A stretch of 64,000 nucleotides of DNA from Tetrahymena thermophila SB210 (GCF_000189635.1 NW_002476570.1:496001-560000), one strand, 5' to 3'; positions 28,101 through 40,691 are shown, numbered from the stretch's first letter. Notes: generated from the letters alone by a model not told the origin. Numbers and translations: made by a program.

Positions 28101-31100
28101 AATTAGTTTAATGGGTCTTAATTAAATTGGAGTAAGCGGTTTGATATAAGTTAATAAATCGTTAAATGAGTATGTTGTGATTACAGATGTAATCAATAAT
28201 AATCTTGTGTAAGCTGCCTCTACTTAAATCTATATTGATTTATTCCATCCATATATCGAAAAGCAAGAAGAATACAAAAAAATATTCATGCCTTAATGCA
28301 TTCCTCTTCTACCACATGTAATTAAAGCAACTATGTTAGAATTTAATTAAAGATTAGGCGATAAATAAGATAATAATAATTCTATTTAAGGGATAGCAAA
28401 AAAAGCTTAAATCATTAAGTCAAAAAAAATAGAAACAATTGCATTTCTTCCTAAATTTAGAAAAAATGGAATTTCAAGATTGTTTTTGAAACCCTACGAT
28501 TTAGAATAAATGATTAGAAATGGGCTGTTTACATTAAATCTGAATGACATTTATATAGTTTAATTCAAAGTTCAAGTTACTATAGATGAATTTTTGAATG
28601 TAGGATAACTTGTCTTTAAAACTATTAAAAAAATTGAAATTTAAGAGTAATAAATTTAAAGTATTAACTTGCTATTTTTGGAATAATTGAAGTAGTATTG
28701 TCCAAATTGCAATTTTTCTTAAGAAGAAATTTAATCTCTTTTCTTTATGAATGACTGGCAGACCTAATTATTTAGCAAAATAAATTAGGTTGTTGATAAG
28801 TATTCTCATCATCATTAAAGCTTAACAAATTTAAACACAATTAAAAAGTAATATGAAAACTAAATAGAAGAAATTTCAGAAGAAAAAGAAGAGGTTTTGA
28901 ATTAAACAGACAGAGATACTTAATTTATATCTCAAAGAAACTATCTGAATCACTTTGATGCTGATATTTAAAAGGAGGATAACATATTATCTGTATAAAG
29001 AGATATAGGAAGTATAGATAATCTTATGACTCCCAAAGAGAAGCATAATAAGCCACTGTTTTCACATAAGCAAATTCAAATTGTTGCTTAAGAAAGTTGG
29101 ATTAAGAATTTTGAACATTAGTAAATAAGTAGTCAATAACATGGATCTAAAGATCTACGATCTAACGAAACTACCAACATATTAAGCTAAACTTCTTTGT
29201 AATCTCCTAAATATAAAGAGAGTTAAAAGTTAATAATTCACTCTTCTCGAGGATCAAAAAATTTTGATTTATTACCATTAAGTATGAAGTAGATAACACC
29301 AAATTATACTTAAAGCTAATCACTAAAAAAAATGAACTCTAAACAACTCTCAGACATCAACGAAAAGCTTGAAGCATAAAACGAATAAAAAAATTTGTCT
29401 GACGAAGTTTAAGCTGTGCACTAACAGTCTGTTTCATCATCCAGAAACAATCAATTCACCTCAATAAAAAAGATTATAAAAAATTCTTTTGAAAAACCAA
29501 GTAGAAGTAGAGTTTTCAACTAGATTTTGATACTAGCAGTTATTTCACTAAGTAAATTTTTTATCTTTTCAAAAAAATTTTATTAGATAAACTAATATGC
29601 AAAAATTCTAAAATAATTTCAAGCAAAATTAAAATTTTTTCATTAAAATAATTAAAAAAATACTTTTAAAAGATCCATATATTTATTAAAAATTAAGAAA
29701 GAATTAAGAGCAAATTTAATATTAAAGATGATAAATAACTGACCTATATTTATATATAAAAGAAAATTTCATTTTTAATTAAATAAAAATGATTTTTGGA
29801 AATTAAAAAATCTAAAAAAATATTTTATACGGCAATAGCAATAATTTAATTAGCTTGATTTTGAATTAAAATTGAATATATTTATGTAAATTTTATATTA
29901 ATTTTTTTTACTTTTAGTAATCGTAGGGATAATTATTATTGTCTTCTTTTTCAACCTTGAGCATAAGTTTGATTTATAAACTAAAGATTTCTACTATATT
30001 CCATGGGGCATGAATATCAGAATTTCAATAAGTAGAATTTTCAAAAACCATATTTTTGAAAAATTTACAAATATTCCAGATTTTGGAATGTATAATAATA
30101 GAAATATTTTATCTCCAATTTTTAACTAGAATAAATATGATTAAAATACTTATTTTAAAGATCAAATACTTGAGATAGTATAAGAACCGATGATTGATTT
30201 GTTTTTATTGCAATATATCACTGAAAAAAACTTACCAGTAAGCTTTTATAACAATAACACAGATTTTACTACTTTAGAAACGAGAGTGTAACCTGCTTTA
30301 AACTTTTATGGCATATATATGTTTTAATTTGCAAATTATAATATGAATGATCCCAACAAAAGTGATAAGCTTATCATGATTAACCTTTTTAATAATTTTT
30401 TAGTTTTAGTTAAGAACTTTGCAAACATTTAGTCTCTTTAAGAGTAAAACATTTAAACAAATAATAATTAAATTTAGAGTATAGTCTTAACACTGCTTTG
30501 CTTAATTTGTGTTATCTCTTTAGCATTTGTACTAACAATTATTCCTACTTTTGCTTATTCTCAGCTTAAAAAGTAGCGAATATTTTTTTTATTTTCTACG
30601 ATTGATCCATAAAGAATTAAGGAAATGCATAAAGTAATTCTAATTGCAAGTCAATAAATAATCTAGTATAAAACCAAGTCTCACCAAAAAAATCTATCTC
30701 ATTTTGGAACAAGTTAATATTTAAAAAATCATTAGTTAAAAGAAAGCGAATTAATTAACAAAAAGAAAAAAATTTCATCTTCTTCTTAATATCCCAAATA
30801 TAGTTTTAGTTTAATTCTAAAATGTTTAATTGTCTACATCATACTTATAGTCTATCCTGTTGTTAACTATATTATTACTAATACTCTAACTTCTCAATCA
30901 GGCGAAAACCAAACACTACAAGGTAAATAAAATATTTTATAGAAATTTTAAATTTATTATCTAAAAACATTATTTATTTAAGTAAATATTATTCTAAATT
31001 TTTATCAAAATAAAGAATTAAATTCTATTTTTGATTATGATTAAAATATTTCAAAATTAATACTTATATTATTATGATAATTATTTAATAAAATGAATTA

Positions 31101-31858
31101 TTATAGGATTAATTCAAACTGCGAAGGCTTAAATTTCAAGCAACATTGCAACTTTTGGATTATGTGCTCATTCAGATCTAAATCTTAGCAATGATTATGA
31201 CCTTTTTCCTAAGTATCAGTAGAGATTTTTAAGTGTTTTATAGTAAGGCCCAACAACACTGTCTCAATTTTAAACAAGTATTTAATAATAACAATAAAAA
31301 GGTAGGTTTAACCAATAATTATATACTGATTTCTTTTTCAATATCATAACAAGCGATGCTTGTGCAGTTTTAAAAAATTATCCATAATACTTTAATAAAA
31401 CTATATTAAATTACTAAAGTTGCACATCTACTTACAATTCGGTTCTGCAAAGTGGGCTACTTAATGCTATAAATATTTTTTCTGACTTCTTTGTTAATGC
31501 TTATGAAATTTATCAAATAAATGATAAATAAAAGAGATATAGTGCTCTTGTATAACTTATATAAAAAAACGACTTATTTCAAGTTAATAATCTCTATGAA
31601 ATGATTATAGAATTTATGACAGGGTTAACTAAATTTATAGTAGAGACAAATGATTAATTTTTTTCTCAGATGAATTTGGTTTAAAAAATTTTGATGGTCT
31701 ATCAATTTATTGTTTTAGCGATTGTCTACCAATTTGGGCTAGTAAAATATTTTAAGGATATTACATTTTAGCTAAAAAGAGCAAAGCATGTTCTAACAAT
31801 TTTCGAAATAACCTATCTTGTTGAAAATTCTTATATATTAAACTATTTATCAAAATGA
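25192..31858 (+). CDS. Multi-pass membrane PAS-domain protein, array member D (1,733 aa)
   Basis: Seven exons: 25192-25657, 26250-26863, 27016-27578, 27681-28000, 28070-29551, 29918-30922, 31107-31858; all phases match genes A and B, and the first intron (592 nt) is the longest in the array. Parts in order: about seven or eight membrane helices; WHIQSCTKRPFCYC (H343, C347, C353, C355); helical region; PAS domain with AILMPKSIGMQHDKII; long Ser/Gln/Lys-rich linker (about residues 820-1140); membrane helix with IIVGIIIIVFFF; outside domain opening FYYIPWGMNIRI; membrane helices around FSTIDPQRIKEMHK; last outside domain with paired Cys; tail ENSYILNYLSK. The linker contains CPNCNF, an extra CxxC not seen in A. 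It is of the A/B type by intron plan although it lies between the two members of the other type. Function inferred only from domains. Confidence 0.92.
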
Positions 31859-32912
31859 AAATTTATTAATTTTTATCAAAAATGCAAATTCTGATAAATT
31901 TTATATAAAATTACATTAAATTCATTTCACAATCACAATTTCAATTTCATAAATTATTTCTAATTAAGATATTTTTTTTGAATATTTTCTAGATAACTTA
32001 ATTTCTTTTTGATTTATATTAAAATATAATTTTAGGCTTATTTTTTATTTATTTATTATCAAATAAATTAATAAAAGTATAAAGCTTATCATATGTTAAT
32101 AATTGCAAAATTTATAAAATCAAAATTCAACTAAAAATGATTAAATGATAATAAATTTATAAATTTTTTTGAGATAAAATGAAAAACAAACAAAGATCTA
32201 TCAAATAAATATATAATTTGTTATTAAATATATTGAGCAAATTTTATTATTGAATTATAATTCAAGAACTGATTTTAACATAAAATCTTACAATTTTTTG
32301 AACATGAAGTTTAATTGATAATTTTTATTTTTCTATTACTAACTGTTTATATTAATATTACATTTGTTACTTGTAACATTATTTTTTTGATGCCTTCCAG
32401 AACGAAAAAGAAATTTAATATGATCTATTTTAAAGTGGGATTTTTAAAAAAAAGTGGATTTTTTTGCAATTTTTATAAAATTTCTTAGAACTAAGATTAT
32501 GATTTCGCTTTTTTTAAAATAATATTATTGAGCTTTGAGAATATATGAAAATATTTATCTATGTATTACACTTTTGTAGAGATAATATTCAAAAGAAAAT
32601 AGAATAGTACGAATTTTATAATCTTCAATAATAAAATAGAAAGGAATTTATTTAATTCTTGAAAATTTTTGTTTGTTATTTAATTTTATCACTTAACAAT
32701 GAAGAATATCTATCTGGTTTATGCTTATTCATTTTTGTTTATTAGAATGAATTAAGAAAATAGTAAGTTAACTAATATATCTACAGAAAAATAAATTATT
32801 ATTAAAACCAAATAAGCATCAATTATTTTTTTGTATTTAATTTATTATCAAATAATAAATAGTATAATTTGAATTCATAATTTAAAATATCAGACAACAA
32901 ACCAAAAGTAGA
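31859..32912. other. Spacer between PAS genes D and E, no gene seen
   Basis: About 1.05 kb of AT-rich DNA. Nothing beyond homopolymer runs and chance short frames was found; presumed 3' end of D and promoter of E. Confidence 0.6.
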
Positions 32913-35900
32913 ATGATAATAGGAAAGTTTCTACAAAGCAAAAAGCTTTAGAATTTTTACATTTATAATTTTCCTAGTTTAATTTATGAATATAACAGAC
33001 CATTTTTATTATCTCTACTATGGATGACCTTAGAATATATTGAATATTTAATGATTATGTTTGACTAAGATTTAGTTAATACTATTTCGAAAAAGGATCC
33101 ATAATTTGAATGGATTAAAAGTACAACAATTATGTCGAGAAATTCATCTTATGCTTTGATAATTACATATATTTTCCTAGCCTTTAATTCATTGATCTTG
33201 CTCTATCTACTTATTCTATATGCAATTTACTGCAGAAAAGAATTTAAATTTTATAAGTCTACATTGTTTAGTATAATCATTCAACTATATACGGCTGTTT
33301 TAGTAGTTCCTTCTTTCGCCTTTTCTGCAGCTAGCAAATCTCCAGTAGGAGTAGTAAATATCATTCTTACTTTCATAATAAGTAAAGATTTATTATTTTT
33401 TCTATTATTTAGTTTAATATTTATAATGTTCTTTACAAATACACTATGTTTTTTGTATCCAAGTATATGTATATATAAATATTAAATTTTCAAAATATTT
33501 TTGAATACAAAATAATATCTATTTATATGAATTAATAGGTTTTATAAATTGTTTGCATCATCAAAAATTGAGTTTCACTAATGTTGATTCGTTGTCTCAA
33601 AGAGCTTCTAGTTTAGTAGGGATGTTTAAAATATTTCTAATTTTTATAGGAATTATAATGAGAAACTTTATACAGAGTAACAATATATTTCCTGTATTTC
33701 CTTTGATCTTATCGATTTTTGGCTTAGTTAAATTCTGGTGGTCTTTTCCCTACATAGATTAAAGGATAAATAGAATATTTTTATACTTGAATATATTCAA
33801 TTTCCTTACTAGCATAATAATTATTATTTATATTAATACTAGCGTCATAGTTTCTATTTTCTTTCAAATTTTTATAATTCCAATACTCGCTTTTAAGCTC
33901 TCTCAAAGGTACTATAACTATAAGGTTGAATTTATTAAAAATTTGTTCTACTTAGTACCATTGACTCTTAATTACGAAACAGATGTACCTTAGTATGCAA
34001 TAGATTTTTTAATTAGGGATTTAGCTAATAAATCAAGATTTAGTGAGCTGACTACAAGTTAGATTCATGATCATAAAAATGAGTTAATTTAAGACGAATT
34101 ATTAACAAGACATATGAAAAATTGTGTTAAAACTCCTTACTGTCAATGCGAAGGGATAAGAAGCGTAAAATATATTTAAATATTAAACAAACACATATTT
34201 AAATTATACAATTGTAATTTAGGGAATAGATAATGATTTAAAAATAGCGATATCTGAAATATTCGAAAAGAGAAGGGAAGTAATTGATTAGGAAATATTA
34301 TAAATATTTGAAAATTATTTAAAAACAAGAAAAAATTTAAGCTATGTGCATATAAGCTATTTGTATTTTTTACACGATAGAGTTAAAAATTATTTGCTGA
34401 TAAACACTTAAATTTATGAAATGATCAATCAGAAAAAATAGAATTTGCTTTCGTATGACATAGCTCATTTGAAGTATCTCCTTTACAAAAATATTAGTGC
34501 TCAAGAGCTAAATAGCAATCTATAAATAGACAAAGTATTCAAATATGAAGAAAAAATAAAAATTTGCTAGTATGAGCTTACTGAGTGTATCTTGCAAAAG
34601 CTAGATATCTTAAAATACATAACAGAAGATTTAATAGATATTTAAGCGTTAGAGAAAAAGGTTACCAAATTCCTCAAAGGCAGAAAATTGGTGGAGCAAT
34701 CATTAATAGAGGTGTTAGAAGCAAACTAATTTTGCTCTATTCTTCAAAACATGATTACCATATTTTAACTTAATATCAGCTTTTATGAAAGCAAGTAAAT
34801 AAATAAATAAATTAAGTAATTAGTTAATTCTTTTCTATTTTTGAAAAAAAAGGGAAATATTTTAGAAAAAATAAAAATAGTTCAAGAGCATGAAAAAATT
34901 AAATGAATCGCTTTTCAAAAAGAATGCAGCTGTTATATTTGTTTCTCTTTTGAACTCTTCCTTTGGGTTAATAAATCAAGTTTCTAAAAATTTTGAGCAC
35001 ATTTTTGAAATAACCCCTAAAAATATTATTGGGTATAATTGTAATTTATTAATGCCCTCTGGAGTCTCTTTACAGCATAATAATATACTTAAAAGGTATA
35101 TTTCAAAAGGTACTAATTAATCGTTTAGCTCATTTGATCAATAACCTATTTTGGCTTAAAATAAATCAGGTAATTAAAAAATACAATTTATCAATTAATT
35201 AAAAGAATAAAACCATAGATAGATAATACTGACAATTATTTTTTATAATTTTAAATAGGATTTATTTTTTAAATATCTAAGTAATATTAAATTTATACTT
35301 CATTAAAGAATGAGCTTGGGCTAATTGGATTAATAACAATGATAGACAATTACAAAAAACAGGATTTTTTAATTATAAATTTGAAATAACTTCCATTAAA
35401 AATAGAAGCCTGCTCTTAAAATATACACCAAAGGATATTTCAAAAATATATTGGACCTAATAAAGAATATTAAAATATATTGTTAAGCAGAATATTTCCA
35501 ACTCTACCATATATTGTTTAAAATAGCTCAAATAAAAAGAAAAATTAGAAGCCTATAAAACTATTATTAGAGAACGAAACAGATGAGCCTAAAATATTAG
35601 AAACTTTTGGATTTTTTCCTGATAGAGAATAACAAGAATCTCTTTCTAATTTTGCAAAAAAATAACAATTCTCAAATGGAGGCAATCTTCATACATTAAT
35701 GGAATAAGGAGAATTTAGCTTCAGTAAAAATAAAATTTTTTTAATTCGATTCAAACTTTGGTACATCAATGATGAATTTTTAGACTAATGCACAATTTAA
35801 ATTGAAATGATCAAGCATTTGATTCCTGAAACGATTATCAATAGCTATCATGAATAACTTTTGATAGAATAGCTTAAAAAATATTGCTCTCTTTCATACT

Positions 35901-38800
35901 CTATTAATTAACTCAGACAATATTTATAAGGTGATCAATTCTAGTCAAGTTAGAAAATTGATTTCGTTAATCAACAATAAAGTTACCCACATCTAAGCCT
36001 TGAATAAACTACTTTTGATATATTTAGATAATCTAAGAATAAAGAATTAGTCATTTTTAATGAATTAAATCAATCAGAAGGAAAAAAGTATGTTTTTTTA
36101 TTATTTTTATAGATCACTTAGTTTTATTGTTTGAAATGATTAAAAAAATAATTAATAACTTTATTTTATTATTGTAGGAGCTAATCGAGAAATTCTAAAC
36201 TCTTGAAAATATAAAATGAGCTTTTACATAATAACGATTCAGAAAATGTAGAAAATAGCGCAAACCATGTGTTTAGTTTATCTACATTTCATTCTCCGAG
36301 ATTCATTAAAAATGGAGATTAGAATGGAAATTTACTTGTTTAGAATACGCCAAGAACAACCGATAGAGAATTTTTGCTATCAAACAATGGCAAAAATAAT
36401 CACGTAGATATGCCAGAATTATAGATGTAACTGCAACCTTACGCTAAACAAAGTTTAATGCAAGATGTAGAATCTGAACATGATAAAGATTAGAATTAAA
36501 AAGATTAGTATTAATCATCTGACATGTAGACTATGAATTAATACTCCACTCAAAGAAAGACAATTATGAATAATAACATTTAATCTGTTTCGACATCAAT
36601 AAATTCATAGTTTAAAGGATAAAAATTGTAAATTTACAATACATTTAAATCAATAAAACAACCATTCTTTTTTTTGATGGTAAAGTATCTCTCAATGATT
36701 TGTCTTGGTAAATAAATATTTTTTTAATATCGAAATAAAATTTTAATTAATTTCAATTTCTATAAAAAGCCACTTTATTAATATTAATTTTGGTAGTGTT
36801 TGTTGATCTTAAAAAATAGTTTGATCTTAACACAAAAAATTTCTATTACATATCATGGGGAAATAACCTGAGAGTGCAAACAAGCAAAATTTTTAAGAGT
36901 TATTTAACAGCAAGACTACTTGATAATGACATATATGGTTATACTAATGATCCTAATAAGTAATTATACTAACATGAATAACTTACGAATGGAACGTAGG
37001 CATTCAAATCTCTTTAATCATATCTCTCTGAAATTATAAATGAAAAAACCATAAACTTAAGTTTTATGGATATCATAACTGAACATAAAACAAATATTTT
37101 ATTTTCTTACTCAACTACGAAATCAGTTAATATTACAGCTTACGGAATATATATCCTCTATATAAATTCTCAATACTTATATCAATATGGAAGTATGAAA
37201 TAATATTCTCCTCTAATCGAATATAATGCTTATAGCAACTTTTTAAATATAGCTAATTTGCTCTCTGTTATTTAAAATTCTTAACAATAATCAGTCACAG
37301 ATACTTTTAATCAGATAAAACTTGAAATTTTGCTTATGTTGATATGTATAGTATCGATTTGTGCAGTTTTTGTGCTATTTGTATTTCCTGCTTATACTTT
37401 TAGCCAAAGTTACAAATAAAAAATTTACAGTCTTTTTTCAACAATTGATATCATATGGATAAGAGAAATGCATAGAAATTTATTATTTTGCCTTTCAAAT
37501 ATATCTGATAAAAATTCAGTGTAAATTTAAACTATCAGAAGGTATTAAAGCAGCGAGCTTTTGAATAAAAAAAAGTCGATTTCTTCAACTACTACGTTAA
37601 GCAAATTTTCTATTAAAATTGTTTTTTTCTCATTAATATTATATGTCATTTTGATCATTTACCCTATTGTTAATCTGATTATTACAAATAATTTAATCGA
37701 TCAGTAAAATAATAATCAAAATCTTCAAGGTAAATTATTTTAATTATAATTTATTTGTTAATTTATTCATTTATTATAAATCTTCATTAATTTTGGCAAA
37801 AAATTTTTCTTTAAAAATCAAAATTAATCAAATAAAAAAATTTTAAGCATTACAAATTTCAAAATAAATAAAAAAAATCTTTGATGATTGATTTATGATA
37901 AATATTTTTTTGTAATTTAAAAAGGGTTCTTCAAATGTTTTAAATTAATTATTTTAGGATTTGATTAAAGATTAAAATTAATTTAGTTAATAATATAAAG
38001 CAATTATATAATTATATATTTATTATTAAATATATTTAGGGGCTATTCAAAATACAAAAGCAGCTTTCATGAGTACCTTGTCTATTTATGAACTTTATGC
38101 TAATTCATTGTTAAATCCAGGTGAAGAAAATTTATAAAAGTCTTATTAAGAAAGATATACCATAATTCTGAAATAAGCTATGTAAGCTTTTGATGGATTA
38201 TTGCAGGTAGTACAAAAGCAGGTATCTTAAAATAGATACCAATAAAATGAATATGACTAATTTTTATTTCCTATTTTGAAATCAAATGCATGTGATCCAA
38301 TATCTAACTATCCTTAATATGTTATTAGTGGTTAAACTAATTTTGATTAGCATATTTGCAATACGCTAATTGATGGGTAGTTATCCAAAGGTTTAACAAC
38401 TGCTTTGCTTTATTATTATAATATCTTAAACAATATTTTTCTTCTTCATCAAATCTAAGATCCTGTATCAAGAAACTAATAAATAAAATAATATTTATAA
38501 AAATATAGACTACTAGAGTTGAATACTTCTATTGACTATATTGAAAATATTTTAAATATAATCAATGATTTTGTGTATACCAATAGTAAAGACTTCTTTA
38601 ATTATATGACTGACATACAAACAATTCTACTGTTGTATTAATTTGGAGTTCTAATCACTGTCAATTAACTTGCCCTAATTTTATTTTTTAACTCAATACA
38701 AAATACTATGAATGATTCTAAAAACGCACTTACTATATTAGAAATTAGATACATAATAGAAAGCCCTTATATTATGAGTTTCATAAACTAGAAGTAATGA
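32913..38800 (+). CDS. Multi-pass membrane PAS-domain protein, array member E, second subtype (1,687 aa)
   Basis: Eight exons: 32913-33381, 33539-34164, 34223-34794, 34853-35169, 35259-36087, 36178-36707, 36770-37729, 38040-38800; frame holds to the TGA. Exon 3 (572 nt) equals that of gene C and the extra intron (36088-36177) lies where C has one. Parts: N-terminal membrane helices; RHMKNCVKTPYCQC (H348, C352, C358, C360); a helical region with regular heptad-like Leu spacing; PAS domain with VSKNFEHIFEI, IGYNCNLLMPSGVSLQHNN and LKRYISKG, the clearest of the five; a linker rich in Gln/Asp/Ser; membrane helix; outside domain opening FYYISWGNNLRV; membrane helices around FSTIDIIWIREMHR; last outside domain with paired Cys; tail ESPYIMSFINQKQ. 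Best read as a duplicate of C. Role as a membrane sensor is inference. Confidence 0.93.
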
Positions 38801-39093
38801 ACAAAATTTGAACTGCTAAAAAAATTTAAAATATAAAGTTTAAATTTAAATATTATTCTTGTAAATACATATAAACATAATTAATGCTAAATTATTATTA
38901 ATTAATAATTTTGACAAGCCTAGATATTTATTTATTTATTTAATTTATCTGCTTTAATTTTTTTATGTCTTTCGATCACATTATTTATTTTTTATTTTAG
39001 AAAACAAACTTATTAAAATATTTTTAATTCTTTTTAAAATTAATATCATATCTATAAAATATGAGCAAAAAACTTTTTAAAATTAACAGATCC
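38801..39093. other. Short spacer between PAS gene E and the tRNA cluster
   Basis: About 290 bases of AT-rich DNA with no visible gene. It separates the end of the PAS array from the first tRNA. Confidence 0.5.
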
Positions 39094-39165
39094 GGTTCCA
39101 TAGTATAGTGGTTAGTACTGGGGACTTTAAATCCCTTGACCTGGGTTCGAATCCCAGTGGGACCT
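39094..39165 (+). tRNA. tRNA-Gln, anticodon UUA (copy 1 of 4)
   Basis: The 72-nt sequence folds as a full cloverleaf: acceptor GGTTCCA/TGGGACC, anticodon stem GGGGA/TCCCT, T stem CTGGG/CCCAG with loop TTCGAAT, discriminator T. The anticodon loop is CTTTAAA, so the anticodon is TTA, reading TAA (and TAG by wobble). The body resembles normal eukaryotic tRNA-Gln, as known for the Tetrahymena glutamine tRNAs that read reassigned stops. Internal A box TAGTATAGTGG and B box GGTTCGAATCC are present; a T run follows within ten bases as RNA polymerase III terminator. No intron. Confidence 0.97.
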
Positions 39166-39375
39166 TGCTTTTTTATTTTTATAAAATGTTTGGTATGGCT
39201 AGTAAAATCATTATTTTTATATAATTATTAAAAAAATGCAATAAATCAATGATTATTTCTATAAAATAAATTTGATTCAATTTTTATTTAATTTGATTTA
39301 AGGGTTTGTTTTAGAATTATTTGTAATTTTAAAATATTATATATATTAATTGTTTGTTTTGATAATTTCAGGTTC

Positions 39376-39447
39376 GGTTCCATAGTATAGTGGTTAGTAC
39401 TGGGGACTTTAAATCCCTTGACCTGGGTTCGAATCCCAGTGGGACCT
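39376..39447 (+). tRNA. tRNA-Gln, anticodon UUA (copy 2 of 4)
   Basis: Identical over all 72 nt to copy 1, including both internal promoter boxes and the anticodon loop. A run of eight T follows two bases downstream. The five bases before it, GGTTC, repeat the start of the tRNA, a feature shared with copy 3 only; flanks are otherwise unrelated to copy 1. Confidence 0.97.
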
Positions 39448-39603
39448 ATTTTTTTTGCTTATTAAATTAATGTTTTCATCATGAAGAATTTTAATACTTG
39501 CATATTTATGTTAATAAAAATATTTTTTTAATAGTTATTTTCTGTTCAAATAAATCTGTTTTTTAACTATATTAAAGTATCATTAATAAAAACTCGTAGG
39601 TTC

Positions 39604-39675
39604 GGTTCCATAGTATAGTGGTTAGTACTGGGGACTTTAAATCCCTTGACCTGGGTTCGAATCCCAGTGGGACCT
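39604..39675 (+). tRNA. tRNA-Gln, anticodon UUA (copy 3 of 4)
   Basis: Identical 72-nt gene. A run of six T follows two bases after the discriminator. The GGTTC immediately upstream is shared with copy 2, suggesting these two copies arose from each other. Confidence 0.97.
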
Positions 39676-39867
39676 ATTTTTTATGTTTCATTTTAATTTT
39701 TTTATTGAAAGCTGTAATATTAAGATAAATATATTCTGCGCTTTTGAGCGTATTTATAATATTAAATTATATTAAATTTAATAACAATTTTTATTAAAGA
39801 AAAACTTAAGTATGAGATATATACAAAGATATACAGCAACTCAAAAATTATCAAAAACAATATGATC

Positions 39868-39939
39868 GGTTCCATAGTATAGTGGTTAGTACTGGGGACT
39901 TTAAATCCCTTGACCTGGGTTCGAATCCCAGTGGGACCT
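39868..39939 (+). tRNA. tRNA-Gln, anticodon UUA (copy 4 of 4)
   Basis: Identical 72-nt gene. The T-run terminator begins four bases downstream. The upstream bases TGATC resemble the ATCC before copy 1 more than the GGTTC before copies 2 and 3. Confidence 0.97.
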
Positions 39940-40691
39940 ATATTTTTTAAATAATCTTATTTAGATTCTAAATAAATATAAATTTGAATAAACTTATGAA
40001 ATTATTTCAAACTTCTTTTAATAGAGACATTTTAAAAATTTAAATTATAAATTTTTATACTGCTTTGAAAGTAAAATAAATAATTCTATTACTTAATAAT
40101 TCACAGGGTAACAAAAGAATTTCTAAAATTATTGAAAAAAATTAAAGAATATTGCACTTATTACAAAGAATTTTGACTAATATTATTAGTCATTGATGTA
40201 ATTTTAGTTTTTTTTGACCTATAAATTTACCTACTTTAAATAAATTATTATTATTATTATTATTATTAATTTAGGGCAAAAGAATTAATTATAATATATG
40301 CTCATAAAATTTGATAATTTGTTTAGGCTTACATTAATTACAAATTAAAAAATATAAATACTGATTTCTTGAAAGTTCTAATTAGAAAGTGACTCAATAG
40401 CCCTTAAAAATCTTGGGTTACATTAATTTACAATACGAGGATAAACTCAATATTTTTATGGTATAAATTAATATTTAAATATAAATTAAATCCTAGGACA
40501 CCTAAAATAGAAAAAAAAGGTTTAAAAATAATTAAACTAATCGAAATAGTGAGCATATAATATAAATATCTAATTTAATTTACAGCTGTACAAATCTAAT
40601 TTATATTATATTAAATACTGATAAGCAATTTTTATAAATATTATTTAGTAAGATTTAATAATTATTGTTGATTAATTAATTAATAGTTTAA
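39940..40691. other. Intergenic region with a TTA microsatellite
   Basis: About 0.75 kb between the last tRNA and the ABC transporter start. Apart from the TTA repeat listed separately I see no gene; it should hold the transporter promoter. Confidence 0.6.
40244..40270. repeat. TTA trinucleotide microsatellite
   Basis: Eight to nine uninterrupted TTA units in noncoding DNA upstream of the ABC transporter. Likely length-variable between strains. Confidence 0.8.

Noticed and set aside
2179-38800. Idea that the PAS array contains broken copies, suggested by many in-frame TAA/TAG
   Set aside because: With TAA/TAG read as Gln and introns removed, all five genes are open from ATG to TGA and all exon phases agree.
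40244-40270. TTA repeat as a possible functional element of the tRNA cluster
   Set aside because: It lies 300 bases beyond the last tRNA in spacer DNA and looks like an ordinary microsatellite.
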